Assembly: GCF_024679095.1 (NCBI RefSeq)
Contig: NC_066529.1
Coordinates: 5,176,866 to 5,240,865 of the forward strand
Source of the DNA: Eriocheir sinensis
Lineage: Eukaryota; Arthropoda; Malacostraca; Decapoda; Varunidae
Direction of reading: 5' to 3'
DNA length: 64,000 bases
Below the pieces are notes generated by a model. The model had not been told where the DNA came from. It saw only the letters and a list, made by a program, of their open reading frames with translations, and did no database searches. The translations under genes and the position numbers were made by a program. This document shows positions 47,419 through 58,218 of this stretch, piece by piece (position 1 is the first letter of the stretch; every line of letters starts with the position of its first letter).

Positions 47419-47518
47419 GAATTCCAGACATCCACCAGACGATTCCGAACATGCACTCGACATTCCAGACATGCTGCAGTCCATTCCAATCATGCCCCTC
47501 TTCATTCCACACATGCAA
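47419..47518. repeat. 21-bp tandem array with ATTCCxxxCATGC cores
   Basis: ATTCC starts at 47421, 47442, 47462, 47483 and 47504 (spacings 21, 20, 21, 21). Each is followed a few bases later by CAT(G/C)C. The last three units contain CATTCC(A), the TEAD/Scalloped (MCAT) core. The period is two DNA turns. It is also seven codons, so the minus-strand frame shows a GM-rich heptad pattern. Function is inference. Confidence 0.8.
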
Positions 47519-47569
47519 GACAGACGGACATAATGGAAAAGAAGACATGCAGGGGATAAACACGTGTCA

Positions 47570-47920
47570 ATCAATTCTTTTCCCTTCATCTTTTGCGTTC
47601 TTCATCTCCTCCTCCCTTCTTTCGTTTTCATCTTTCACACTTCCTCCCTCCATTTCTTTAATTGTCTCCTCCTCCCTTCCCTTTCTCATTTCTCCACTTT
47701 TCATTCCTCCCCTTCTACCTTTCTTCCCCTTCTTCCTATGTATTCCTATTCTCCCCTTCCCTTTCTTCTTATGTATTCCTATGTATTCATTTCCCTTTTC
47801 ATTCCTGCTCTTTATCACTTATCCACTTTTACCTTCTCTTCCTTACTCAACCCTTACATTCACCCCTTCCTCCCTTCATTCTTGTCTCTATCCTCCCTTC
47901 ACTCCCTTGAATCTACTCGC
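47570..47920. repeat. Pyrimidine-rich domain
   Basis: C/T-rich. CTTCTTATGTATTCCTATG words repeat near 47733 and 47768. Confidence 0.65.
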
Positions 47921-48283
47921 GCAACCATGAATCGTGGGAGGACACAGCTACTTCTTCGAGGACCAGAGAGAGAAGGATTTTACTTTTTATCCTTTATTCC
48001 GAAGAAGAGAGAGAAACGGCATCACCAAATACCTACGTTCAGAAAATCTTGCTGAACGTCAAAACCTGTATATCATCCTTTCTATCGTTCGTTCCTTCTC
48101 CCGGGGATGGATAAACGGGGTCAGTTATTCCTATTTTTCTGACATATTCACTTATTCTATGCATGTCAGCCCCATCTGCAGCCTTTTCTTCCTTCTTCCT
48201 CCCCGGCTCTACCGTTAACCTTTCCCTCGCAATTTAATGTTTTGATATCTTACTTACAGGGACGTCTGCTGCCGATCATCCTG

Positions 48284-48284
<1 letters not shown>
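47921..48284. other. Single-copy sequence
   Basis: A 94-codon frame of ordinary complexity (47934-48218) begins at GTG, has no usable ATG and matches no family I know. Confidence 0.4.
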
Positions 48285-48333
<49 letters not shown>

Positions 48334-48374
48334 TTGTTCGTCCAGTGTCAATTATTAGAGAGAGAGAGAGAGAG
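48285..48374. repeat. (CA)23 and (GA)9 microsatellites
   Basis: CA 48285-48331, unique spacer, GA 48357-48374. Confidence 0.95.
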
Positions 48375-48598
48375 ACACAGACAGACAAACAGGCGCTCTC
48401 ACCCTTCCGTCAGTTATGTATATACAAACTTTTAACCCGTTTTCTTCGCGCTAAAAACACCTGCAACAACTGGGTTAACTATTTTGTTTTTGGAGTTCTG
48501 GCGGCGCAGGTTTCGGGCAACTTTATTATAGTGTCGATGAATTTCCTGCAGTTATTGATAATGGTGGGTGGTGGTGATTGTGATGGTGATGGTAATGG

Positions 48599-48890
48599 TG
48601 ATTGTCATGGAGAGGGAGGAGGAAGATTGGGATTAGAAAGGTCATGATTAGGATGAAGAACTAGAGGAGGAGGAGGAGGAGGAGGAGGAGGAGGAAGAGT
48701 CCGCAGCAATGTGATGACTACTTGTGCCGTGTTGTGGAAATGTGAAAAGTTAAACACGACCCAAGGAGAAAATAAAATAAAAGACATGTAGTAGAGAGAA
48801 AAATAGGAAAGTTACAAACAATCAGTAAGAAAAGAGAGGGAAAAAAATAAGTGTAAGGACTATTAATATTGATACTGGTGGGATTAACTT
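48599..48890 (+). repeat. Left arm of a 300-bp inverted repeat
   Basis: This segment is the reverse complement of 50485-50790 at roughly 90 percent. Landmarks shared (left arm reading): GTCATGGAGAGGGAGGA, ATTAGGATGAAGAACTAGAG, (GGA)n, GTCCGCAGCAATGTGATGAC, CCGTGTTGTGGAAATG, GACATGTAG, ACAAACAATCAGT, AAGGACTATTAATATTGATA, CTGGTGGGATTAACTT. The homology stops sharply at 48890. The inner spacer is 1594 bp. On the minus strand it encodes a proline-run peptide containing WVVFNFSHFHNTAQ that is also open in the other arm. Confidence 0.93.
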
Positions 48891-49053
48891 AAAATTCAAT
48901 TACATGTGGAAGATAAATTATGGAAGGTAAGTTTGTATAAATATCCAATGATGATATATGACGCCTCGGAGAGATGTTACCTAAGTTCGCTATTTCCCTG
49001 TTCGTTAATAAAACATATGGGAACAACTTTGGGAAACTTGCCCGACATCTGTT

Positions 49054-49095
<42 letters not shown>

Positions 49096-49445
49096 CCTCT
49101 GTTTCTACATTACTCTCTCCCTCGATGCCTATTTTCCTCCACGTATTCTTCCTTTCTTCTCTCCTTTAACTCGTATCCTTGCAGCATCTGGAGAATTAAC
49201 AGGAGGAGAAGGAGGAGGAGGAGGAAGTGGAGGACGAAAAAGGAGAAGGGCCAGCAGGATTACCCTCGAGAAACATAGTATTGGAACTCCCTAATTTCCC
49301 TGGACAAATTAAGCTTCTTACCGAAAAAGATCGTATGGAAGTTTCGGGGTCACGCCTTATTAAAAAGATTCTCCCAACCCTTGCACCCCAACTGTTCCAA
49401 CGCTCTCCCCTGCTGACTCGCCGCGGAATAACGTAATAACATCCT
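48891..49445. other. Inverted-repeat spacer, left part
   Basis: Contains (CT)17 at 49059-49092 and a GGA-rich tract at 49200-49250. No gene recognised. Confidence 0.5.
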
Positions 49446-49511
49446 ACTGAGCGGGATTGTTTTGTTTTCTGTTTTTGTTGCCCTTGACCTGCTCTCATTG
49501 CTGTAACAAAA
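49446..49511 (-). mobile_element. Interspersed repeat family A, copy 7 (short, diverged)
   Basis: TGAGCGGGATTGTTTTG, then GTTGCCCTTGACCTGCTCTC, ATTGCTGTAACAAAA. Only the poly-A-proximal half is present. Confidence 0.6.
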
Positions 49512-49770
49512 TCTATATACGTTGGTGATTTGAGTTCGGGTCGTGCCTCGTTACTGGATCGCGGAGAATATTATACTCACTAAGTCGCCTAATTTTCTCG
49601 CTCCGATAATTCAATAGCAGACGGCGGGAGGCACACAGGGCTTAGTACACACAGGCATATAATAATTCCAAGTCGCCAGAAGGAAAGTTTGGTCATCAAT
49701 CTGCTTTAAGTTTTCCTGTTACGGGGAGTCACAATTGAGGGGGAACTTGTCCATCTGTGATATCATACTT

Positions 49771-49820
<50 letters not shown>

Positions 49821-50484
49821 ACCTCTCCCCCCCCCCCCCCCCGCTCCCCCACACACACAGACACCCCCCCCCCCCCTGCCATACACACAAACCTCCCCTT
49901 AAAGCACAGAGAAGGTCCAGACTATTTCTTTTTTTTTAATTGATTAGTTTCGTGCGTCAACCATTCATAATTCATCCATTCATTTTCTTGTCATTTATTT
50001 CCCTTTGTCGCTGTTTTTTTTTTTTTTTTATCTACTACAGCCATTTTATCTTTCATTACCTCCGTGCGGTTTTCGTCTCTCTATATTGGCTTCGCGTCCA
50101 TAAACTTCCTTCACTGTAATCAGAAGAGAACCAGCGAAAAGTGGTTCACGTAAGTTTACCCTCATATGAACAGGTGTTTAACCACCACTAAAATTCTAAA
50201 AAAAAAAGAAGGGAATGAATTGATTATTATGGTTGACGTACGAGACATCAATTAAGAAAAAAAAATAGTCCTCGTTGAAAAGGCTCCTGTGACGGTAAAG
50301 TGGCAGAGGAGGAACTGGATAAAAAAAGAATGCCTGTTAGGTGGTGTTCCTTCTATAGGGAAAAAGATAAATAAATTCTAGCTCTACCAAGGTTCACTAT
50401 TTCCCTCTTCGTCACATTGCCCTACACTAAACTCTATTCGAACTTTTGGCATGAAGGTTATGGAGCGTATACTAATCAATCAGA
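49512..50484. other. Inverted-repeat spacer, right part
   Basis: Contains (CA)23 (49773-49818), poly-C runs near 49829-49842 and 49865-49876, and poly-T near 50010. The rest is single copy with no gene seen. Confidence 0.5.
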
Positions 50485-50790
50485 AAGTTAATCCCACCAG
50501 TATCAATATTAATAGTCCTTACATTTATTTTTTCCCTTTCGTTTCTGACTGATTGTTTGTACCTTTCCTTTTTTTCTCTCTGCTACATGTCTTTTTTTTA
50601 TTTTCTCTTTGGGTCGTCTTTAACTTTTCTCATTTCCACAACACGGCCCAAGCAGTCATCACATTGCTGCGGACTCCTCCTCCTCCTCCTCCTCCTCCTT
50701 CGACTCCTCCTCCTCCTCCTCCTCCTCCTCTAGTTCTTCATCCTAATCCAAACCTTTCTAATCTTCTTCCTCCCTCTCCATGACTATCAT
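50485..50790 (-). repeat. Right arm of the 300-bp inverted repeat
   Basis: Begins AAGTTAATCCCACCAG and ends near CTCTCCATGACTATCAT. It differs from the left arm by scattered substitutions and by a longer interrupted CTC tract (CTCCTTCGACTC inside it). The matching frame here reads LWVVFNFSHFHNTAQAV and then a proline run. Confidence 0.93.
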
Positions 50791-51053
50791 ATAGAGCATC
50801 AGGCATAAATGAATATGAGTAATCAGAAGAAGCAAAAAAAAATATTATACACCATTCGTAACTTTGGGAGACGTGATTTTCTCTCTTGAATGATTTACAA
50901 TTGCTGGAAGACATACAAGCGAAGGGAAACTACTGTTGTAATACACATGTACGAGATTGTAAGCGCCCGGGGAGAGAGGGGAGTTAAGATGCACAGCCCT
51001 TGCTTGCACGAACCCTAGATAATTAGTCTGCTTCCGCAAACCTTCCTCCTTAA
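50791..51053. other. Single-copy sequence
   Basis: No feature recognised. Confidence 0.4.
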
Positions 51054-51297
51054 GGGGCAAATTTTCCGTGGATCTTCAGCCAAACCACGATTTCCGCTGG
51101 CGTGGTTCTCATATTTCCGTGGTTTTCTGACGTGTCCGCGATCTTCCAAATCTACGGTAAATTTCATTGAAGGACGACGGTATTACTCACCATCATCATC
51201 ATCAGCAATAACAACAAACAATTGAGAACCACGCAAACGAAAATCGTGGTTTGACTGAAGATCCACGGAAAATTTGCCCAGTGTAATAGCCCCTTTA
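51054..51297. mobile_element. MITE-like foldback element
   Basis: Arms 51054-51111 and 51233-51280 plus flank form an inverted repeat: about 53 of 58 positions match (GGGCAAATTTTCCGTGGATC, TTCAGxCAAACCACGATTT, GCGTGGTTCTCA). The 121-bp middle holds a further diverged copy of the arm (GATCTTCCAAATCTACGG, TAAATTTC, inverse sense). Beyond the right arm TGTAATAGCCCCTTTA extends the match: the left side shows AAGGGGC directly joined to AAATTTTCC, as if TATTACACTGGGC were lost. There is no coding capacity, so it would need a transposase in trans. A clear target-site duplication was not found. Confidence 0.75.
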
Positions 51298-51520
51298 CTT
51301 ACTAGCAGACGCGGGCACTTAGCACAAAGGAGGAGAGCGAAACACCTGCACATACTAACGGTCAGAATCAGAGCGTTGGATGAATGCCGGAGGGGTTGGA
51401 AGACGCTCAGACTTAAACCGATTTCCTTGAAGACCGAACATCATATCCCTTAGTTACGCTTCTTATGTTTTCCCGTAGGAACAAATAAATGAAGAAATAT
51501 ACACTGGCACAGCTAATACA

Positions 51521-51522
<2 letters not shown>

Positions 51523-51576
<54 letters not shown>
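51523..51576. repeat. (GA)27 microsatellite followed by poly-G
   Basis: Pure GA run, then GGGGGGCGGGGGGGG. Confidence 0.97.
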
Positions 51577-51577
<1 letters not shown>

Positions 51578-51754
51578 AGGGGGGGCGGGGGGGGGTCCAG
51601 CAGGTGCTCAGGTCGCCCTAACGTAGCGGCGGGCGTGGCGGATATTGGGGTAACAAAACAAGCCCTTCCGTTGCCTTAATGAGTCTCCATAATGGCCCGC
51701 CTGAGTTACAAGGGTGCGCAGGAGTTAGTTGGCCCCGCTTGTTAGTTAAGTGTG

Positions 51755-51758
<4 letters not shown>
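51577..51758. other. Single-copy sequence
   Basis: Moderate GC. No feature recognised. Confidence 0.4.

Positions 51759-51795
<37 letters not shown>
51759..51795. repeat. (GT)18 microsatellite
   Basis: Pure GT run. Confidence 0.97.
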
Positions 51796-51796
<1 letters not shown>

Positions 51797-51869
51797 TCAC
51801 ATTAATTTAGTTAGGGGCGTGACAAATATAGCATGACCAAATCAAATTGACAATATATATAAGGTCACC

Positions 51870-51871
51870 TT

Positions 51872-51919
<48 letters not shown>

Positions 51920-51946
51920 GAGGAGGAGGAGGAGGAGTGGAAATGA

Positions 51947-51988
<42 letters not shown>

Positions 51989-52020
51989 GAGGAGGAGGAG
52001 GAGTGGAAATGGTGGTGGTA

Positions 52021-52087
<67 letters not shown>
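51870..52087. repeat. Higher-order (TAG)n/(GGA)n trinucleotide array
   Basis: Three blocks of (TAG)n are separated by GGA runs plus GTGGAAATGxTGGTGGTAG (near 51933 and 52003). The TAG-GGA-GTGGAAATG cassette itself has duplicated with a period of about 70 bp. The arrays are open in several frames only because of the triplet period. Confidence 0.95.
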
Positions 52088-52494
52088 GCATTGTATAGAT
52101 GTTGTTGTTGTAAAACAGCCGTAAACAATATTATTGTTCTCTGCCAAATTAGATGTTTAACAAAGGTCAATAAAGATTCTCTTCTTTGCACAACAAACTT
52201 TACGATGAAAGGCTCTCATCTCTTATCATATTTTCCCTTGAGAAACGGTGCTTTTAAAAAAGGAAAACTAATTGAATATTTAAAATACATTGTGGTTTTA
52301 TGAATGTTGAAAAATTAACTTTGTTAACGATCGACGACGCGTCTCGAACGAAAAACAGTGGCACAAAACTAAAGTGCAAGCAAGTAAATTCACACAGTAC
52401 CATTTTTTTTATTCTCTAATGTTGTAGCGCGAGAAAGGAATAAACTCATCTCAGTGCTTCAGTGCAACACGACTGGTGCATGTAATAACAAGCT

Positions 52495-52552
<58 letters not shown>

Positions 52553-53010
52553 TTACCATGCGTCAGGTGAACACAGCAAATCAATCCTTGGAGTGAGTGT
52601 GTCTGAAGGCAGTGCGGCGTGAGGCACCGTGAACAAGTCGTTACCTGTGCGACGACGAAATAGTTGCCAGTGGCCACCACTGAGCCATAGTATCATGTAC
52701 CCGCTTCTTTTTAATCTCTTTTCAAACAACGGATCAGACTTGAGCCCCATCACAATCCTATCAACGCGACCTTTGAAAAAATAAATAAATACTCTAGGAA
52801 ACAGGAAAAATCGTGAAACCAAAATCGAGACAGGTTAGTGAAGCGTGAAGTAGGGAAAAGCGTGCTAGACAGAGAACGATGATCCACCTTAGCAACAGAA
52901 TGAACTATAAAAAATAATGTGTTAGTCCCCCCTTAAACGAGTGCAAAGAACATCCGAGTTTAATTTGCAATAATGCCTTAAGTCACCACAGCACATGAAG
53001 CACCCCGAGC
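52088..53010. other. Single-copy sequence with (CT)17(CA)10
   Basis: The microsatellite lies at 52499-52552. A minus-strand frame (52553-52822) of ordinary composition begins at TTG. It has no domain I recognise. Confidence 0.45.
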
Positions 53011-53019
53011 ACGGTGACC

Positions 53020-53640
53020 CTAACTACCACCCAGCCTGCACCGGCCTTCACCCCCTCACCAGACCCTCTCTCCGCACGGGTAATCCTGTACGCCCACTCT
53101 ATTAACGGCATCACATTGAAATACTCCCACACAAGGACGGCCCGATCACCACATAACAAGGCCACTGGAAGCTTGTTTATTCACCACGTACCTAAATCCC
53201 GCCCAACCTTCTACACGGCCATTACTGAACGACTACTCACTTCATAAACGACATCAGTATGAAACACTACCCAGGGACAGCCATATCACTAATAACAAGG
53301 CCACGAGATGCATGTTTACACACTCCCAACCCATTATCAGCCTCCAGCTCCAACCCAGCTTTCTACACGGCCATTACTGCACGCCTACTCACTTTTTAAA
53401 CTGCCCCAAAATGAACACTACGCATAGACAGCCTTATCAATAATAACAAGGCCATTGGAAGTATCAATAATAACAAGGCCAATGGAAGTATGTTTACTCC
53501 CCACCCACCCAGAACCCACCTCCATGCCTCCCCTCCACCCGACCTTCCCCACGGCCGTTACTTTCCGCCGCAGCGTCATTCAGCAGCCCCACCGCCCGGC
53601 CTTACCTTATTCACGCTTCCCGGAGGTGTGTTGGCGACGC
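53020..53640. repeat. 140-150-bp tandem array, about four decaying copies
   Basis: AATAACAAGGCCA(C/T) occurs at 53155, 53294, 53445 and 53472 (steps 139, 151, 27). Between them run TTCTACACGGCCATTACTG, CGxCTACTCACTT, CAxxATGAAxACTAC and GACAGCC. The first unit (53020-53180) and last (53540-53640, CACGGCCGTTACTTTCCGCC) are more diverged. The 27-bp step is a later small duplication (TATCAATAATAACAAGGCCA). Confidence 0.88.
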
Positions 53641-53830
53641 GTCCCTCGCCTAATAAAGCCGCGAGGACACGAGGCGAATCGGATAACAAGGGATTAGTAA
53701 CGCGAACGCCACCCAAGGCCGCAGACACTCGCGTGGGTCACCGGGAGGGAGGAGGGATTATGGGCCTGAAACAAACAAGTGCAGCGCGCCTAGCGAGGGC
53801 TCAAGGCGCTTCGAGTGTCTTTTGTCTCCC
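53520..53830. other. CpG-rich patch
   Basis: High GC with many CpG dinucleotides, in contrast to flanking AT-rich DNA. No gene start or exon identified. Confidence 0.45.
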
Positions 53831-54120
53831 GTCGCTGCCTTTGTTACTAGGCTATTAGGTTAAGGCCACCCGATTCTCCATTCATCATGTCTCGTCTAAT
53901 TGATCGTCTATCTCACAGGAACGGAAATAATGACTAGGAATAAGCGGATAGATTAATATTGTATACGGATTCACGGCGCTTCGAACTTTCATCTCGTTGT
54001 CAGCTTTGTGTCTAGGCTACTGTGTTAAGGTCACCCGCTCCTCCCTCCATTTCTTTATTATTTATGATTCCATACGTTAATGAACAATAATGATCGATAG
54101 CAAAGGAAACAACATAGATT
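53805..54120. repeat. 170-bp degenerate tandem duplication
   Basis: GGCGCTTCGAGTGTCTTTTG at 53805 and GGCGCTTCGAACTTTCATC at 53975. Both continue with CTAGGCTA, GTTAAGG, CACCCG, TCC..CATT. Confidence 0.8.
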
Positions 54121-55453
54121 TGAGTCATTGCCGCATTCAAGAACAGGTGTAGGTTCGAGTAGATGCTTCGGAACGGTTTCATACCTCCAAACCCAACCAC
54201 CACCACCGCCACCACCACCTCCGACACGCTGCCTCCTATACCGCTCCTTGTCGTTGTCTCTTACTCCACAACTTCCACTATACTGTCTATTCTTCCATTG
54301 CTATCACACCGCCATTGATATTCTAATTGGATTCCCTTGTAAACCTTATCTCCAGTGAATGAGGCACGGGTTATATTTCCTCCTCTAAATATTCTTCCAC
54401 CACCAGCACCTCATGACCTTCCTTACAGCCACTTCCCTCTCCTCACGCAAACCTAGAAACCTCATCTCTTAAAACAATGGCAAAAGTCCTTCACCACTAA
54501 AAATTCCTCCATCACTACCTCATCATCCTTCTCATCATACTCACACACATTCCCTTCTCTTCACACACACGTATAAAGTCTCATATAAAAAAATCCAAGT
54601 TGTCCTTTCCCTCCATTAAATCTTTACCCTTCACCACTCCATCATCCTTGCTTTCCCTCTGCTCAGACTGCTCCAACTCGTTATCAGCACCTTGGATCTG
54701 TTTCTATTTTCCTCTCGTTACCAGCCTGAGATCCCGCCAGGCCTCACCAGCTCGGCAGTTCTTCCTTGCTCATCTTACCTATTCTTTTATTTACTCTGTG
54801 TATATTAAGTCTTGCCTATTGTGTTACTATGGTGCGTATCCTCGACTGTTACTTTGTACTGGCTGTTGTACTCGTGTGAATCCATGTTAATCTAGTTGTG
54901 ATTGGATTGAATCTTTATACACGGCAAGTCATATGGGGTAGGACGAGAGGGGAGAGTAAGTACGACAGGTTGGGAGTGCGTGATGACCTGGAGGGTGAGA
55001 AAGGTGGGTCGATAAATTCATTACCAGCTGTAGGACATGGTAACAAAGTCCCTGTCTGTTAACTTATCTCTTTACTTATCTATCAGTTCTCCTCAGCGTC
55101 TGTCACCCCAACATTTACCTTTTAAAATCAGAACAAGTCAAGCTAAGTGACATCAAACAATAAGGCACATGCTGAAAGACAGTGCCAAAATAAATATAGG
55201 AGAGGAAACAGGCTCGATAGAAAACCAAATAAAACAAAGCGTATGTGCCTCTTTTTCCTTCCCAGTGACTCCCCCGGCATCAGACATTACCTTTATTGCC
55301 ATCAGCCATTACATCAGTCCACACCCCTGCGAGGCACACACGCAGGTAATGAATTAATGGGACATATATGGTGGTAGTTTTTTGCTTTCTATCTTTCGCT
55401 GTTTCTTGTCACTCTCGTTAATATGTGTAGCTTGTTATATGATATTTGGACCT

Positions 55454-55456
<3 letters not shown>
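54121..55456. other. Single-copy intergenic sequence with (CCA)n
   Basis: CCA triplets at 54186-54225. A TTTTTCCTTCCCAG...CGCAGGTAATG arrangement near 55255-55350 could be a chance exon of about 80 bp. Confidence 0.4.
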
Positions 55457-55503
<47 letters not shown>

Positions 55504-55522
55504 ACACACACACACACACACA
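55457..55522. repeat. (CA)33 microsatellite
   Basis: A CA run with one T interruption. Confidence 0.97.
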
Positions 55523-55683
55523 ACACGCCATTACCACATGCCATATAAGGTCCTAAACAGACATGACCCTCCCCAACTAAAAGGAAAAAGTAAAAAAAAA
55601 TAAGAAATCATGAGCGAATACGAATCCATGAAAAAAATAAAAGAACGGAAAAGGAAACGACAGGATGTATTAAAGAAAATGAA

Positions 55684-55740
55684 CACCACCACCACCACCT
55701 CCTCCACCACCTCCACCACCACCACCACCTCCACCACCAA
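55684..55740. repeat. (CCA/CCT)n trinucleotide tract
   Basis: ACC/TCC triplets. Confidence 0.93.
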
Positions 55741-56045
55741 GATAATCACCGCCATCCATCATCACTCGTGGGAATTCGAGTGTCCACATTAAAAGGAAAC
55801 TTGTGCTGGGTCCGTTTGGGTCGCTCCCCACCCACCGACCACCTTCCCTCCCCCCCCCTTGCCCCGGTAAAGGTCTGCGAGGGAGTGGAAGGGAGGGAGA
55901 GGGTGAGAGGGTGAGGGCGAGGGAGGGAGGGAGGGTGGGGAGGAGGAGAGAGAGGGTGATGAAACGATATCTCTTGAATTACAGAATGCAAACGAATGAT
56001 AATAAGACAGCTTAACGCCCCGAAAAGAGGGAGATTGGTGGATTT

Positions 56046-56101
56046 AGAGAGAGAGAGAGAGAGAGAGAGACAGAAGCTCGAAAAGATTTTGGAAACATGC
56101 C

Positions 56102-56146
<45 letters not shown>
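56046..56146. repeat. (GA)12 ... (CT)20 inverted microsatellite pair
   Basis: GA 56046-56070, a 35-bp spacer, CT 56106-56146. A foldback locus. Confidence 0.96.
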
Positions 56147-56150
<4 letters not shown>

Positions 56151-56348
56151 TCCATTAGGCACCTTCTTTTACAGGGTACTGGACACGAGCAGGGCAATCA
56201 CCGGTCCTTTTGTGGCGCCCTGATGGAATAAACATGACCCTCTTATAGCAGCAATCAGCCTCACCTTGCAGCCCGGTCCTTCCTGTGGCTGGCTGGAGAG
56301 CGGAGACAAGACGCCGCTGACTGGCCTCCGCTCCGCCCGCCCAACACT

Positions 56349-56705
56349 AGAAGGAGAGAGAGTACAAAATTAACGAGGTCTTGGTTATCCGTGAATGTTG
56401 CTCTTGTGGGTCAGAAATCGAGTGAATAGATGTTTGTTTACCAGAAGCCATAGTATGTGTGCTGATTTGATTGGTGATTTATTTTTGTATTACTTTTGAT
56501 GCAGGAACATTGTATTCACTCCGCTCAATACTGAAGGGAGAGAAAGGGTACAAAGTTAATGATGTTTTGATTGTTATGAATGTTATTGTTGATGGTCCTG
56601 AAATCAAATGAATATGTAGTTGTTTTAAAGATTATTGCTTGTTTCCCAGCAGCCAAAATATGCTCACTGATTTGATTGTTTGTTTTTATGCAGGGAACAT
56701 TCTAT
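56349..56705. repeat. 186-189-bp degenerate tandem duplication
   Basis: GAAGGAGAGA..GTACAAAATTAA at 56350 and GAAGGGAGAG..GTACAAAGTTAA at 56533. GCAGGAACATTGTATTCA at 56501 matches GCAGGGAACATTCTATTCA at 56690. CTGATTTGATTG lies before each. Identity is about 70 percent. Each copy ends in a T-rich tract plus GCAG. Confidence 0.85.
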
Positions 56706-57013
56706 TCATATACATACATACATACTCGCATAAATACGTGCATACATACCTATCATATCATACATTTATGGGTACGTTTGACATTTTCGTTGCATAGACA
56801 AACGTTGAATATATGCATTAAATTATATAAAGAACGAGGTGAATAAAGAGAGAGAGAGAGAGAGAGCGGTAATCAAGCTGGTGTACTTAAAACAACACAC
56901 CCCGGGGCTCATCACGCTCCTAATGCACCTGGGGGAGACGAGACAAAAGGTGAGTAATCAGCGTGCTTAGGTTTTGCGGGGATGTCTGTGTTACATTTTG
57001 CAATACGTGTAAA

Positions 57014-57063
<50 letters not shown>

Positions 57064-57625
57064 GTAATAGTGTGACAGCCTCGTCCAGCATGTACTCGAC
57101 GCTGTATGGACGTAAAATTGATATAAACAGACATATACGAGAATGTTTCCGTGCGGACCTCTGAGCTATAAAGTAAAATCACATACGAGGCTCTTCATCG
57201 TATACCTTTGACACGGATAAGTCAGTTTTAATTCCTTATTTTATGTTCGGCTGTAAAAGAATACGGGGAAATCTTACTCTATATTTTAAACAAGACGAAA
57301 ACGAAATCTAGTGCCAAACAAACTTTCATTATTAAATTGTTCGGAAATTTTATTATAGATTCTAGACACGAATAAATTAAAATCAGAGGTTTTCATTATT
57401 TTTGTTAGGTTATAAAATTATCCGGGAACATATTCTTTTATTTTATTCAGCACGTCATAAATGCATAGAGCGCGTAAGGATGAATAGCTTAAAATAATAA
57501 TTAAAAAAGTCAGGCATTTTTGAACGGGTGAAAAATATATAAATAAATGTATTGAGAAGTAATGCGGATGTATTTTTTATTTTCATTTTATAACATAGTA
57601 ATCAGCGACGCAAGGCCTCTCTCTG

Positions 57626-57628
<3 letters not shown>
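56706..57628. other. AT-rich intergenic sequence with (AAT)15
   Basis: AAT triplets at 57018-57063, CATA-rich DNA near 56710-56760 and a short GA run near 56850. No gene recognised. Confidence 0.5.

Positions 57629-57677
<49 letters not shown>
57629..57677. repeat. (CA)24 microsatellite
   Basis: Pure CA run. Confidence 0.97.
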
Positions 57678-57681
<4 letters not shown>

Positions 57682-57719
57682 TTTTTTCATTTGTCTCATG
57701 TATGTCGGTTTTATTTTCC

Positions 57720-58215
57720 TATCCTTCCCGTATTCTTCCTTCTTCATTTCCCTCTTCCTCCTCCTCCTCCTCCTCCTCCCCCTCCTACTGTGTTCCCATT
57801 CCTTCTCGTTATTGCTCTCCCTTCCTCTCTCATTTCTCGTCTCTTTCTCCTCCTCCTCCTCCTCCTCCTCCTCCTCCTCCTCTCATGAGTGACAGAGAAC
57901 ACATTTTTCTCTCATTGGGAATGTTGTTAATGTCACCTTGCCTCGCCTCTCTCATTCATCCTCCTCTTCCTCTTCCTCCTTCTCTTCCTCTTTCTCCTCC
58001 CACTCTTGTTCTTATACCGCTCCGCCAACACCTTCACATTCTCCGCCGCCACCTCCTCCTCTTTTTCATCTTCCTGCTTCTCTTTTTCATCCTCCTCTTC
58101 CTTCCTCTCCACCGTTTTTCACCACTCCATCAACACCATAGCATTCTGCACCACTTCTTCCCCTCCTCTTCTCCTCCTCCTCCTCCTCCTCCTCCTCCTC
58201 CAACTCCTCTTCCTC
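57720..58215. repeat. Pyrimidine domain with three (CTC)n runs
   Basis: CTC runs at about 57757-57790, 57848-57883 and 58165-58202. CGCTCCGCCAACACC..CATTCT and CACTCCATCAACACC..CATTCT lie 104 bp apart. Confidence 0.8.
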
Positions 58216-58218
58216 CAG

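Noticed and set aside
52553..52822. 89-codon minus-strand frame of ordinary complexity
   Set aside because: It begins at TTG and shows no recognised motif.
55255..55350. Possible 80-bp exon between CCTTCCCAG and CAGGTAATG
   Set aside because: The signals are common by chance and no coding pattern or partner exon is seen.
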